Shown here in pieces: positions 42,048 to 54,000 of a stretch of 64,000 bases of DNA. The notes under the pieces are model-generated. The model was not told the DNA's origin and made no database searches. It saw nothing but the letters and a program-made list of their open reading frames with translations. Numbering within the stretch: position 1 is the first letter of the stretch; every line of letters starts with the position of its first letter. The stretch comes from Oncomelania hupensis (Eukaryota > Mollusca > Gastropoda > Littorinimorpha > Pomatiopsidae). A program made the translations under genes and the position numbers. The stretch covers positions 15,280,522 through 15,344,521 of the forward strand of contig CM072513.1 of assembly GCA_036898135.1 (NCBI GenBank), in the 5' to 3' direction.

Positions 42048-44144
42048 TGTCACGTCCCCCGAGCGGGTTCAGTGACGTCAGCACATAAAACGAGTGGAAG
42101 GAATAAAACTCAAACAAAATAAACTAACACAAAAATGCCAGAATACAGTCACACTCTTTTATTCTACAATCAACATACAAACACAGGACAAATGGGAACT
42201 AACCTTCCCCCAACCCCTAAATAGACCCCTGTCCCAATACTAACTAACAATTACCTCCCCTTGCAACAAACCCCAAACAGAACTAAACAACAGCAGTTTC
42301 TTTACAAGTGTGTACAACAAAATCAAAATCAACAATCAATTCAAAATGCAAGTCTTCAAATAATAAGCAATGACGTTGAATCATAAACTATTATCTAGGC
42401 GAAGCTGTGGCACAGAAGTAATGTCTCAATGTTCTTGTCAAGTAGCTCAGAAAGCTAAACAGTCTCTTTCACAGTAAGTGGATGATTCTTCTAGCTAAAT
42501 GGATATGTTTTTAGGTGCGTGCAATGTGAGTCTGTGTGTGCATGAATTAGGTATGAAAACCTCCTGTAAATGTGTTGCCTCGATACATAGGCAAAACCTG
42601 CAGCAGTGTAAGAGATCACCACAACACTACTCTGTTGTAGAGGCAAAGGCACACCCCAGGCTGGCTAGGACCCAGTCAGCGTCAACAACAGCAACATCAG
42701 TACAGCATAACAGGCAACATCAAAGGCAACAGCGTTGAAATAATGCGTAGAAATAAACAGGTAGAAGAAACACGTAGAAGTAATAATCAGCCCACACCTG
42801 TTGACATATACACAGTCTTAACAATATGCCCACAAAACAATAAACACTATATAATATAACATAACACGCCGTCCTCCGTCCACCATCTTGACCTGTATAA
42901 TTATGAATACCATGATAATAATACAAGATACTATACACACATTTCAATAATATAAATCACCCTTTGATGCTAAATAATTCGCATCTTCTATAACCACAAA
43001 CCTTTATATAAATGTACATAATCATTGCGACCTCACTTCAATCACACAGTCCTGATTCATTCCGCCCCCCTTCATCACCACCGTCACCCCCAACAATTAT
43101 AGCACATCACGATTACCTCCCTTCATCCATACTGTAAACATGCTTCCTTCATAATCATCACCTCATCTTTCTTCAGTATAATACATTCTATCGCTCTCTC
43201 CATACATACACCCTCACTCTCTCTCTCTCCCTCTCTATACTCCCCATCGTCGCCTTTGACCCACTTTCATAACAACAACAGCAACGACATTTCCCCCATC
43301 ACATATACAATAAGAAAATCATAAGAAAATCATATAAAATCAACAAAATTCATTATACATCCTAAAATACATCCCCTTCCCCACACTCATTACCACTCAT
43401 ACACGTACGCAGTTCTCGGAGCGCGCCACTAGAGAATTGAATGACAGGACTTGCTTACCTTATAGGCCTCGGCTTGTGACGCCCCTTTACCCCAACACCA
43501 CAACACGACACAACACTGTCACAATACAATGGGTTAGTCTTTTTTGAGAGTCACTTTCTCTTGCTATTGCACGTTATTCCACTTTCCAAATAACACTTAT
43601 ACTGAGGATGAGGACACCTTAGCTCTGGTACAGACACTAAGTCTTGGTGGGTGTTCAATCGAGAACTACACACACCTTAAGTATGGAACTCTACATTCGT
43701 TGACGAATGGCAGTTAACATCTTCCTTCAAATTCTAAACATCCTTATCCCGACGAGGGCATAAGACCTTGGGTGGCTATATAAACAATAAACACATCCTT
43801 CCAACAGTACCCTACACTACAATGACCTCTGTCACAGGGTTGCTGCCTCGTTAGAATTCGTTCCTCTCGCAACAGCATCTCAAACCACTCTGCCCTCCAA
43901 AACCGCGCCGGCCACAAGCAAAATAGTCGAGCTCTCGTCAGTATGCACGTTCTTTATTACGCGTATCCCTAATCGAAATTGGCCGACTCCCTGTCTTCTA
44001 CGAATCGCACGGACTTTACGAAACTGCACTTTCATACGCAAAAGTAAATCGGTCACGCTATTCTATGTACAACAGATATACGGAGAAGTGTAACTTCCTA
44101 AAAAGTGTAATTCTCCCTGCTATCTGAAAACTCGTGTCGTCACA
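42048..44144 (-). repeat. 5' LTR of element E
   Basis: 2,097 bp. CRE-type TGACGTCA at 42073-42080. Confidence 0.92.
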
Positions 44145-44149
44145 ACCAG

Positions 44150-44480
44150 CTGTACCAGCACTACCAGTACTACTATTGCTGCTGCTGCTACTACTACTGC
44201 TGCTGCTACTACTACTCTTGCTGCTGCTACTACTACTACAGCTACTATGTGCTGCGTCTTCTCGTAATACTTCTGTTACTAGTCGTGGTCTGTTGCGTGC
44301 TTATCGATCGAGGACAAGCTTAAGTGCTGTGCCAAAAAACAACAACAACAAAAAACAACAACAAAAATTCTATAGCTGCAAGCAGAGTCAGAAGTACTAC
44401 TACTATTGCTGCTACTGCTGCTGTTGCTGCTGCTCCTCCTTCTCTTCCCCTCCTCCTAATACTACTAGTACTGTTCTAAT
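44150..44480. repeat. (CTA/CTG/CTC)n trinucleotide tract, right of element E
   Basis: Trinucleotide-rich to about 44275 and again at 44395-44475, with an AAC-rich segment between. A poly-Leu frame is an artefact. Confidence 0.85.
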
Positions 44481-45035
44481 GCTTTCTCCAGGGACAATTT
44501 TTTTTAAACCACCACGTTGTTGCACACAAACAGAAAAAAAGTGCGATGCCGGCGTTTTTTGGCAGACGTCACATGCTGGCATGCAAGCCTCCAGGGACAG
44601 AATGAGACAGAGGAACCCCATTCACTGTTTGCTTTTGCTTTTGTTACTTCACACACCCATTCACTTGGACGCTGATCAAAGCCAAAACGCTTTTTAAGGA
44701 GAGATAGCACGCTGTACAACAATGTACAACATGTTTATAGCATACCTATCTTGCTATAACACACTAATATTGCAGTATATTCCAACGCCTCACAGAATCT
44801 TTCAGTTGGTCAAGACAGCAATTTCATTAAAGACCTGCCTAAGCTGGAAGGTTCGTCAAGGTTCATCAATATTTTTTTTTTTAGGTCCAGATCCTACGTT
44901 TTTGAACTATTTTTTGTCCAAAAGTTTCAGGAATCTAGGTTTGGGATTTGAGAAGCTCGAAAGAAAGGTTCGTAAACAACCCAGAACCAAGAAAAAAAGC
45001 CTTTACTGAGTAAGTTGTGCAGTTGCCAGTCTGTT
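44481..45035. other. No gene recognised
   Basis: Open stretches up to about 95 codons without motif or repeat. Confidence 0.35.
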
Positions 45036-45092
45036 ACGTCTCCCTCCCTCCCTCTCGCCCGCCCCCTCCCTCTCTCTCTCCTCCCTCTTTTA
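45036..45092. repeat. CT/CCCT-rich repeat
   Basis: CTCCCTCCCTC and CTCTCTC units. Confidence 0.85.
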
Positions 45093-45485
45093 TTCCATAC
45101 TAATTATGTAAATGTATTACACAAATGTTATCATCAGCATTAAGACATAATAAATACCATCTTTAAGTCAAATTCCATTGTGTACAAATGGGGACAATGA
45201 ATGGCCATGTATCTTGTAGCTTCATCTACACACAGTTGCTCGCATGTGATAAATTAAGAACAGCAGGGTTTTGCTTTCCATCATGGCTTCTTTGTAATTT
45301 TGCGCGTGACATCTCTAAATGCCACACTTGTGGAATTGTGTTAATATGAAACCTTCCTCCGTCCCATACAATTAATATGAACGATTTTAAAGCATTAGTT
45401 TTGGGAAAAACCGGTGGGCGAAACTGGTTTCATGTAACTAATACTTAGCGTTTTGTGCAATTTCTTTTCAGTTTCACCAGGTAGT
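45093..45485. other. No gene recognised
   Basis: AT-rich sequence without a supportable feature. Confidence 0.4.
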
Positions 45486-45489
45486 GATA

Positions 45490-45672
45490 TTAAAAACGTG
45501 GGTGTGTGTGTGGGGGGTGTGTGTGTGTGTGTGCGTGTGTGTGTGTTGTGTGTGTGCAGTGCGGTGCGGTGTGAAAGCTTGGTCATGGGTGTGTGTATAT
45601 GGGCGTGTTGGTGGGTGTGTGTGTGTGCGTGTGTGTGTGTGCGAGTGTGTATGCGTGCCTGTGAAAGAGAGA
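45490..45672. repeat. (GT)n-rich repeat
   Basis: GT units with GGTGT, GCGT and GAGT interruptions. Confidence 0.93.
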
Positions 45673-45944
45673 GAAAGCACACAAAAATGTTTACAAAAAT
45701 GCCTAACCTCATCAATCCCCACCCCCAAATCCAAACAAAAAAACAAACTCCTTCCTTTTTACTCTACAAGAAATCTTCTCTGATCTGCCGCTGAATGTAA
45801 TTTTCTTTACTAGCCCGTGACAGTTTTAATCTGATCTAATTCCAGCGTTGTGACAACACGTCTTTCCCGTTAAATACATACTGTGAGCCGCACCTATCCA
45901 AAACGTCGGCTAAAAACGTCAAAAGAGTGCATACGGATAAGCAA

Positions 45945-46205
45945 AAAAAAAGACAGTTCAACTGTACAAAAACAGACAGTTTAACTGTATAAAAACAGAC
46001 AGTTTAACTGTATAAAAACAGACTTAACTGTAAAAAAAACCAGACTTAACTGTACAAAAAGACAGTTAAAGTGTACAAAAACAGATTTAGCTGTATGAAA
46101 ACTGACCAACGGAATAAAAAGTAATAATAATGTAACTGTACATAGAAAATAACAACAGATTTAACAGTTCAAAAACAGACTTAACTATACCAAAAAACAC
46201 CTGTA
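45945..46205. repeat. 23-bp minisatellite, about 10 degenerate units
   Basis: Unit ACAGACAGTTTAACTGTATA plus AAA. The core AGTTTAACT is itself palindromic. Later units lose 3-6 bp. Confidence 0.85.
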
Positions 46206-47165
46206 ACTGGGTGGTGTTTTTTCCCGCAAGTTTTTAGGTCACGTAGCAGACGTTCTGACACTCCCCCCTCCCTCACACTCAGCCATTCACACACACTCCC
46301 TCCCCCCCCCCATCCATTCTCCCACTCACAAATCAACAATCAAATTGTACAGCTTTAAGTCGCATGTTCGTAACAACTTTAATTAAAGAAAAATAAAGTT
46401 TGCAGTTTTGGCGTTATAGTTGTAACTTAAAAAAAAAACACAGTGCAATTTTGCACGAAGCCGGACACGTGCAATCCTGTTCGGTTGAGATGTTTTATTA
46501 AAAGACGTTACTGCCAACATGTAGACAAACCGTTTGTGACGAAGGGGGAACACTGGAGTGAAAGAGCAAGAGGAACGGCGGGCAAGGGTTAGCCAGAGAT
46601 GAAGATATTGATTTGCCACGCGCACAGCTCCACCTTGGCAGCATGCTCAGGGCGCACCATTCCTCTCTCCTCCCTCACCATAAAAAAAGGAAGAAAGAAT
46701 AAGATTGGGTGCGCAGGACAAAGAGTTATAAAATCCGAAGAACAAGTGCGTCTACAGAGGATTGCTGGAGACAAAACAGGCTTGTGACGAAAGAGCGGTG
46801 TCACATTGTCGTCTGTTGACAGTCATCATTTTCTAATTTACGAAGAATAATTCGTCATCGCCTCGTATCCTAATGCACAGCAGTTAAAAAAAGAAATGGT
46901 ACCAAAAAATCACCTCAAAAGATTGCATTGCTCTTTAGGGACTAATTAAGAGAAAAGATATCAAAAAATAATTAAACGATTTCGTTAAAAAAAATAGACG
47001 TAGAAATTCTAGTCAACAAATATATTTAATAAAGAAAAACAACGAACCTGTAAAATGCGCGTTTTTGTTGGCGAAAATAATTGCTGTCAGACGTTTGTGA
47101 GTGGTAATCGCAGCTCACCTCACTTGCAGGTTCGATTGTGAATGATAACGAGAGATTTCTCTCTC
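46206..47165. other. No gene recognised
   Basis: C-rich patch at 46262-46320, then AT-rich. Frames of up to 80 codons lack motifs. Confidence 0.4.
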
Positions 47166-47169
47166 GTAT

Positions 47170-47535
47170 TGTGTTATTTTTATTTAATCGTTCTTATATA
47201 GCGCATTTTCAACTCAAGGGCTGCTCAAGGCGCTGGCCAATACAGGATTTAACTCAAACCGCTCGAGGCGCCCACTTGCAGCCTTTGGGAGCATCGTAAT
47301 AACGCTCCAGATAACTGAGCACAATCCTGGGCGACTGGACAAAAAAAGGGACCTTTTGTGTAGCCGGCACTCATCCGTCCAGGACATGAGCGTCAGGATC
47401 TTTAATGTCGATGCGATGGAATGCGTGCGTGCACAGAATAGATCTGCGCAGTGTCTCAAGGTCATGTTATGTGTACAAAGACGTGGACTACAGGCTATCC
47501 AATAACATGCCCGCCTCACAGCAGTATAGAGAGAC
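47170..47535 (-). repeat. Interspersed repeat, LINE/SINE 3'-end type
   Basis: Read on the minus strand it ends TTGGCCAGCGCCTTGAGCAG, a TGCGCTATATAAGAACG segment and TTAAATAAAAATAAC, matching 36205-36300. The upstream 280 bp belongs to the same repeat but I cannot name it. Confidence 0.55.
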
Positions 47536-47629
47536 GTAACTACGGACCCATTATTTCCTTGTCTTGACAGGATTTAAAAAAAAAACAACGGTTGGAGATT
47601 GCTCTACCGCCCCCCCCCCCCCTCCCCCT

Positions 47630-47805
47630 ATGCTGACTGTGCCTTCGTGATCTGCAAGGGCATCTGACATGATGCGCTCTAGGAAGATGTTAAAGAGGGT
47701 TGGAGAGAGTAGGCATCCTTGACGAACACCTATTGTTGTTCTGAATTCTGAACCAGTTTCCAATGGCGCTGTTATGGAGGACTGCACTGGTAGCCTTGTC
47801 ATACG
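47630..47805 (-). pseudogene. LINE RT fragment, inverted relative to 47806-48560
   Basis: Minus strand 47805 to 47640 encodes TGSEFRTTIGVRQGCLLSP, then TLFNIFLERIMSDALADHEG, the RT region just before the catalytic FADD box. The next residues (ADDIDGMAGEE) follow on the plus strand from 47807. This is the same head-to-head arrangement as at 8.7-9.6 kb but with a different breakpoint. A run of about 14 C (plus strand) lies at the outer end. Confidence 0.78.
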
Positions 47806-48560
47806 GCGGATGACATTGATGGAATGGCTGGAGAGGAACAAGAACTTAAGCAGCTGGCACAGAGGCTTCACACCACCTCCAGAGCCTACGGAGTGGAAAT
47901 AAGTGCAGAGAAGACCAAAATGATGACCAACAACACCAATGGCATCAACACGGACATCAAAGTCCAAGGCCAATCCCTCAACACAGTGCATACTTCAAAT
48001 ATTTAGGAGCCATTATATCAGACAATGGGTCCCGACAGGAAGTCCTCTCCAGGATCGCACAAACAACTGCTGCCCTGACAGCCCATTTGGAAAGACAGGA
48101 CCATCAGTCTACATTCCAAAGTAAGATTGCTGCGCTCCCTTTTCATCTCCATCTTCCTATACGCTTGCGAAGCATGGACCCTCACAGCAGATCTACAACG
48201 AAGAATGCAAAGCACGCATATCACCAACGACGAAGTCCGACACACCATCACACAAACCATTGGAGAACATGATGACCTGCTCACAGTGGTGAAGAAATGG
48301 AACCTCCGATGGTATGGCCGCGTCACCAGAACATCAGGCCTTGCAAAGACCATCCAGCAAGGCACAGTGCAAGGAGGTAGAAGAAGAGGGAGACCGAAAA
48401 AGAGGTGGGAGGAAAACATTCGAGAATGGACTGGCTTGACATTGAGCGAAGCCATCAGGGTTGCTAAAGACAGAGAAAGATGGAGTTGCTGGTTAGAGGA
48501 TCATCTGTGGTTTCCCAACGACCTCAAAGAGACGGGATAGGATAGTATAATACAGGATAT
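47806..48560 (+). pseudogene. LINE RT C-terminal part with GGATA tail
   Basis: The plus strand continues the RT: ADDIDGMAGEEQ, EISAEKTKMM, a frameshift before the FKYLGAIISDNGSR-like region near 47996, LLRSLFISIFLYACEAWTLT, then HITNDEVRHTITQTIGEHDD and the RWYGRVTRTSGLA and RRRGRPKKRWEENIREW tail. It ends GGGATAGGATAG at 48535. Several frameshifts make it a pseudogene. Same family as 3056-3411 and 8992-9590. Confidence 0.8.
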
Positions 48561-48654
48561 ACAGGATAAATGCACATCGTCCTACCCACCGGGGACTCCT
48601 GTCTTGGGTGCTCAGGGACCGAACCTCTCTGTGTAAAAGTGTTATCTACGCAGC

Positions 48655-48915
48655 TGACAAAAGACGTGCGTCATGTATAAACCTGAAAACATAAATATCA
48701 TATATAAACCTGGAAACATGGCTATCATATATAAACCTGGAAACATGACTGTCATGTATAAACCTGGAAACATGACTATCATGTATAAACCTGGAAACAT
48801 GACTGTCATGTATAAACCTGGAAACATACACTGTAACTATCATGTATAAACCTGGAAACATAAACTATCATATATAAACCTGGAAACATGACTATCATGT
48901 ATAAACCTGCAAAAC
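48655..48915. repeat. 27-bp minisatellite, about 9 units
   Basis: Unit CATGACTGTCATGTATAAAC plus CTGGAAA. The 9-residue periodic frame on the minus strand is an artefact. Confidence 0.93.
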
Positions 48916-49190
48916 ATTACTGTTGGTTTAAAGAAGCCCAAATTTGACCACGCCCCCCTCGAACAATCTTTTTAAAATTCACAGTGAGTGTTGGCCCGCT
49001 AAAAAATCGTTTCTGGGCAAGATGTTTCCTTTTATATTGATACAATCAACCCTGTCCTTCCCGTTACACCAAAAAGACGCGTGGTTTATTCACAAATAGA
49101 GTTAAAGGTCACCCGGCTAGGGTTAAACAGGGTAAATCACTCCCTGCCAGAACAGAAATAGAGACATTCAAATTTGACCGGTTGGTTTGA
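48916..49190. other. No gene recognised
   Basis: Nothing supportable. Confidence 0.4.
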
Positions 49191-49192
49191 GT

Positions 49193-49325
49193 AATGAAAA
49201 GCCACTTTGTCTCTGTTCAATGTAACAGTAATGACAAACCACTTTGTCACTGTTCAATGTAACAGCAGTGAAAAGCCATTTTATAATTGTTCAATGTAAC
49301 AGCTATGAAAAGCCACTTTGTCACT
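49193..49325. repeat. 37-bp minisatellite, left part
   Basis: Three to four units of GTTCAATGTAACAGCAATGA plus AAAGCCACTTTGTCACT, interrupted by element B after TCACT. Confidence 0.95.
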
Positions 49326-50840
49326 TGTCACGTGGGGTTTATGGGCTCTGCACAATGGAATTATGGACCCTCACGTTTATTCGGTGGGAACTGCTAGTAA
49401 GTCACCCTATGAATTACTTTAATAAATTTATTTGTTTAGCTCGTTCTGTGTTAAGGGTGGGGTACAGAAATAGATAGAAAAATGGTAAAAGAATACTGTC
49501 ACACTAGCTTTCACACGGCTATGAATCATATGTAGTCCAGCCACTTGATAACAGTTAAAATCACACATTTATTTCTTCTACTCTATACAAGATTCTCTAA
49601 GTACTAATCTAACTTAAGAAGTCTCTTTCAATGCTAATAGTTCGATCGCTGATAGTCTAGGCAGCTGTTATTTCTTCCTCGGGCACTTGCTATAATATTT
49701 CATGTAGATTTGGACTACTGTGGTCCGTTTTACAGTTTCTGAAGAGTTGGAATACTGTGGTCCTGGTTTGATCAGTTTAAGTGCACCTTCGGCGATTACA
49801 CTTAACTTTCTGATGGTGCGGTCGAAGTCCTTCTGTGAGGTAGCTTCTGGTACACCTTTGTCGTTGTGTAGTTGGGTTCCCTTGCCACGCTGTGGGGTCT
49901 GACAGGGTGTTTTTCAAGGTAGCTCTTTCCGACTTGTGCGGTAGAGGCTCCTCAACCAACTAGTCGTTTCTGTGGAGTGGGGTGCACAGGATAGCTCGCC
50001 TGCTCGTCTGTAATATAAGAGACGAAATTCTGCACAACCCTGAATAATCGGTTTGTGCAGAGCGTCTCACTGAAAGCCAAAGTAGCCCTCAGTGATAGCT
50101 CCACATCTCTATACATAAGCGACGAACAGTCTGCTACTTCCGGGGTCCACTGGAATCTCACTCTAAATTCCTATACATACATAAATATCAATCGTGTCTA
50201 ACTATACACATACAGAATTAATAATAATATAAACATTCAGTGGTACAGCCACTGGTCTGCAAACATACATATAAGTTAAACAACAGTGGTTCCGTACAGC
50301 ATACAACATGGCGGCGCAACCGGTCGTGTTTCGCCTCGTGGTCGGCTCTTTCACGTGGTACGGCAAATTCGGATTAACAATTCACATTTATGCATAGCAA
50401 ATTCTTCAAACATAATTTCAACAATAATATAAATATATCACGATGAAACAGAAGGGTGTTCATTTACCTGTTTGACAAGTTCAGGCCCGTGATGACTTGA
50501 GAGAATTCTAAGATTCTACAGTCCTGCTTCCTGGTCTATGAGTGAAGATAGTTCTCTGCTAGCTAAGGAGATGTTACTTCTTCCTCGTCTCACACACGAC
50601 TGATTCAAACTGTGTTAGGCTCTGACACAGTCAAACTGGCGCGAACCGCTTTGCCTAAGCTCTCATTGGGTAAAATGTTCAGATTCAAAGCTCAAGTGCT
50701 GAGTCACTGCGCAGCGTGGGTCGGGCTCGCGGTGTGTACTTTACTTGCTGGCTGTGTACTATACTAACTCTCTTAATGTTACAATTACTACACAAGGCTA
50801 AATAGTCACTGGGCAGGGTAAAACTAGCCAATTCATGACA
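49326..50840 (-). repeat. 3' LTR of element B
   Basis: 1,515 bp, clearly homologous to LTR A but diverged. AP-1-type TGAGTCA at 50700-50706. Confidence 0.93.
50700..50706. promoter_or_regulatory. AP-1-type site TGAGTCA in LTR B (copy at 57278-57284)
   Basis: In the same context (CAAGTGCTGA...GTCACTGCGC) the A family has TGACGTCA; loss of one C converts CRE to AP-1. A CCAAT box (plus-strand ATTGG) stays nearby. Motif-based inference. Confidence 0.45.
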
Positions 50841-50853
50841 GGCTCCCTCAACT
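50841..50853 (-). other. Polypurine tract of element B
   Basis: Identical to the tract of element A (TTGAGGGAGCC on the minus strand). Confidence 0.6.
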
Positions 50854-51008
50854 GAAAAAAGGCGATGACTACTGGATTCGACCTTTTTCTACTACAGAGC
50901 CTAGTTTAACACTGCACTATCCTAGGGTCCTATTTACAAACTAGTTAAGTTGCTCTACCTGAGCTGCAATGCTGTGCCAGGTAGCTATGGACACTAGTGA
51001 CAGGGTTT

Positions 51009-54000
51009 TTATTGGGCGGGGACGAATTCTGGTGCTGTGGCCCTTAGTTGTGATGGGTGGGCGACAGCTGCTGTGTCCTCCACGAGATGGCGACTGAGGT
51101 AGTCGGCTCCGTGGTTTTCCTTGCCGGGGATGTACTCGATTTGGAATGAGTATGCCTGAAGGGTGAGTGCCCATCTCATCAGGCGAAAGTTCAAAGACTT
51201 GGAGGCTGCCAGGAACGATAGTGGTTGATGGTCCACCTGAGCTGTGAAGTGGGTCCCATACAGGTAGAGTTGGAATTTCTGTATGGCCCAGACTAGTCCA
51301 AGACATTCTTTCTCCGACGTGGCGTAGTGGGTCTCGGCGGGTCTCAATTTTCTGCTGGCGTAGGCGACAGAAAATAGCGTCTCTGCATTCTTGGGGTCGC
51401 GCTGTAGCAGTACTGCTCCGAGGCCTAAGTCGCTTGCGTCGGTACGAAGAACGAATGGCTGAGTCAAATCGGGTAGGTGGAGTACTGGCGCCGATGTCAT
51501 TCTGTCCTTGAGTGTTTGGAATGCTGTCTCACATTCCGCTGTCCAAACTACTTTGTCCGGGGCGATTTTCCGGGTTCCATTTGTCAGAGGTACGGCGATG
51601 CTGTTGTAGTTGGGGATGAACTTCTGGTAGAAGCCGCAGAGTCCTAGAAATGACTGCACTTCCTTCTTTGTCTTGGGCCTAGGAGCGTCGAGTAGGCGTT
51701 TCACTGTCTTTTCTACCGGTCGCAGGCTTCCTTGACTGATGGTGTGTCCCAGAAATTCTAGTTCTGTGAATCCAATCTGACATTTGGTGGGTCTTGCCGT
51801 CAATCCCGTGTCTCTGAGGCGGGCGAGTAGTTGCTGTAGGAGCGTGACATGTTCCTCCCACGTAGGTGTTGCGATGAGGATGTCGTCCATAAACGAATGT
51901 AGGTGCTCGCTGCTCAGGGGTGCCAGGAGTTTTCGCATCATGGCGCTGAAGATGCTGGGTGCGTTGTGGAGTCCGAATGGAAGCACGTTGAACTCGAAGT
52001 GTCCTTCCATAGTGCTAAACGCTAGGTACTTTCGGACTTGTGGTTGTACTGGTATCTGGTAGTATCCTTTGCTGAGGTCGATGCGTGAGAAGTACTTCGC
52101 TCGCTGTAGCTTGGCAAATAGGTCTGTCTGGTCCGGGAGTGGCTCTGGCTGGAACTGCGTTACGGCATTCAACAGTCTGAAGTCGATGCACAGTCGATGC
52201 TCTCCGTTGGGTTTTCGCAACAATACCGTGCCTGCGCTGTAGGGTGAAGTAGACTCTGAGATGATTCCGGCTGCCAGTAAGGTGTCTATCTCTTCCTTGA
52301 TGGCTCGCTGCTGAGACAGGGGCATCGGGTAGAGCTTCTGGCGGACGGGTGTTGGGTCGGTCACCGTTAAGGTTACTTCGACGAGGTCTGTCCTCCCTGG
52401 TCGGTCTGTGAGCACAGTCTGATGTTGTCGAATGACCTGTAGTACTTGCTGTCGCTGGTTAGCGGCTAGGTCTCCGTTGAGTATCACGTCTTTGTAGGTT
52501 TCTTTGGAGTGCAGGGGATACTCTACTGCATTGGTCTCCATGCTTTCTCCTTCTTCCGCGATGGCGATGGCTAGCAAGTTGTGAGTGCTGGGGGTCGCTG
52601 GTCGGTCCGTATACTTCTTGAGGAGATTGATGTGGTGGTATCGGGCTCTCCCGTTCACCTCTACTTGGTAGACTGTCTTGGATTTCTTGGCAGTCACCCG
52701 GTACGGTCCTCTCCAAGCGATGTCCAGCTTGTTGGTTCCACTTGAAAGTAAGATTAGCACTTGATCGCCGACTTGCAGTTCTCGGTCCTTCGCGTGGCGG
52801 TTGTAGTACTTCGCCTGACGGGCTCTTGCCTTCTTCAGTGCTTCACCAGCTTTCTTCCACGTTGTTTTGAGGGTTTCCTGCAGGTCTGCGACGTACTTGG
52901 TGGCACCTCTTGGTGTGTCGTCTATCTTGACTTCCGTCCAACTTCTGCGTAGGGCTTCTAGCGGTCCTGCTAGAGGTCTGCCGAATAGCAATGTTGACGG
53001 GGTGTAGCCTGTGGCTGCATGGGGCGTTTCTCGGTATGCGAACAGTGCCGCATTCACGTAGGTGTCCCACGCTTCTGGATTGTCGTCGGCGACTTTCCTG
53101 AGTATGGTGAGAAGGGTTCGATTCAGTCTTTCTACTTGTCCGTTGCTGGCTGGGTGGTATGGTGGTGTGCGAATGTGATGAACTTGTATCAACTCGAACA
53201 CGTCTTGCATCAGGCGGCCGGTGAACTGAGATCCGTTGTCCGTTCTAATGCTGTCCGGGAATCCGACTCTGGTAAAGATGGCGATGAGTGCATCTGCAAT
53301 CTTCTTGGTGTCAATCGCTGGCAACGGGACTGCTTCGCACCACATCGTACATGCGTCGACGAGTGTGAGTAGAAATCTGTTCCGCTTCTTGGTCATGGGC
53401 AGTGGTCCCACTATGTCTACTGAGACTTGCTGGAATGGCACGCCGACTACTACCGATGGTCCTAAGGTAACTGGTACGGTGTGATGTCTCGGGGAATATC
53501 GTTGACATTGGTGGCAAGATTTCACGTAGCGCTTGACATCCTCCGTGATTCCTGGCCAATAGTAGTGTGCGCTGATTCTCTGCACTGTGGCTCCAATTCC
53601 CATGTGTCCGCTGAGTGGCATGCTGTGGCCTAATTCTAGTACTTGGGCTCGAAGGGTGGCTGGTAGTACTAGTTGGGTGTGATCTCCATCTCCTTGTCGA
53701 TGTAGAACTCCCTCTTCCATGTAGAAGTCTCCCTTGTGCGGGGGTGTGTGCGCCTTGGGTAGCTTCTGGAAGCACTTCGCTATCGAGGTGTCTTCTTTCT
53801 GTGCTGTTTTGATCTCTTCGAGTCCTGGATTCGGAGCGAACTCGGGCTGGGGTGGTTGGGTTTTAGCTTGGGCCCTGGTTTGCACTGCAGCTATCTCTAC
53901 AGTTTTAGGGGGCGTGCCTAAGAACACATACCTACAACCTAGCACTAGATCATACAGGGGTTTCTGTAAAACAGCTGCTTGGATTCTTCCTGTGACGTAC

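Larger units (their letters stand above)
36791..44144 (-). mobile_element. LTR retrotransposon E (third Gmr1-like family), truncated pol
   Basis: LTRs of 2,097 bp at 36791-38887 and 42048-44144. TSD ACCAG lies at 36786-36790 and 44145-44149. I noticed about five substitutions between the LTRs, so insertion was recent. The internal 3,160 bp is shorter than the two LTRs together. It encodes Gag, protease and the first half of integrase; the rest of integrase, RT and RNase H are missing. A tRNA-Leu primer site and a G-rich purine tract are present. Movement would need integrase and RT from another copy. Confidence 0.93.
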
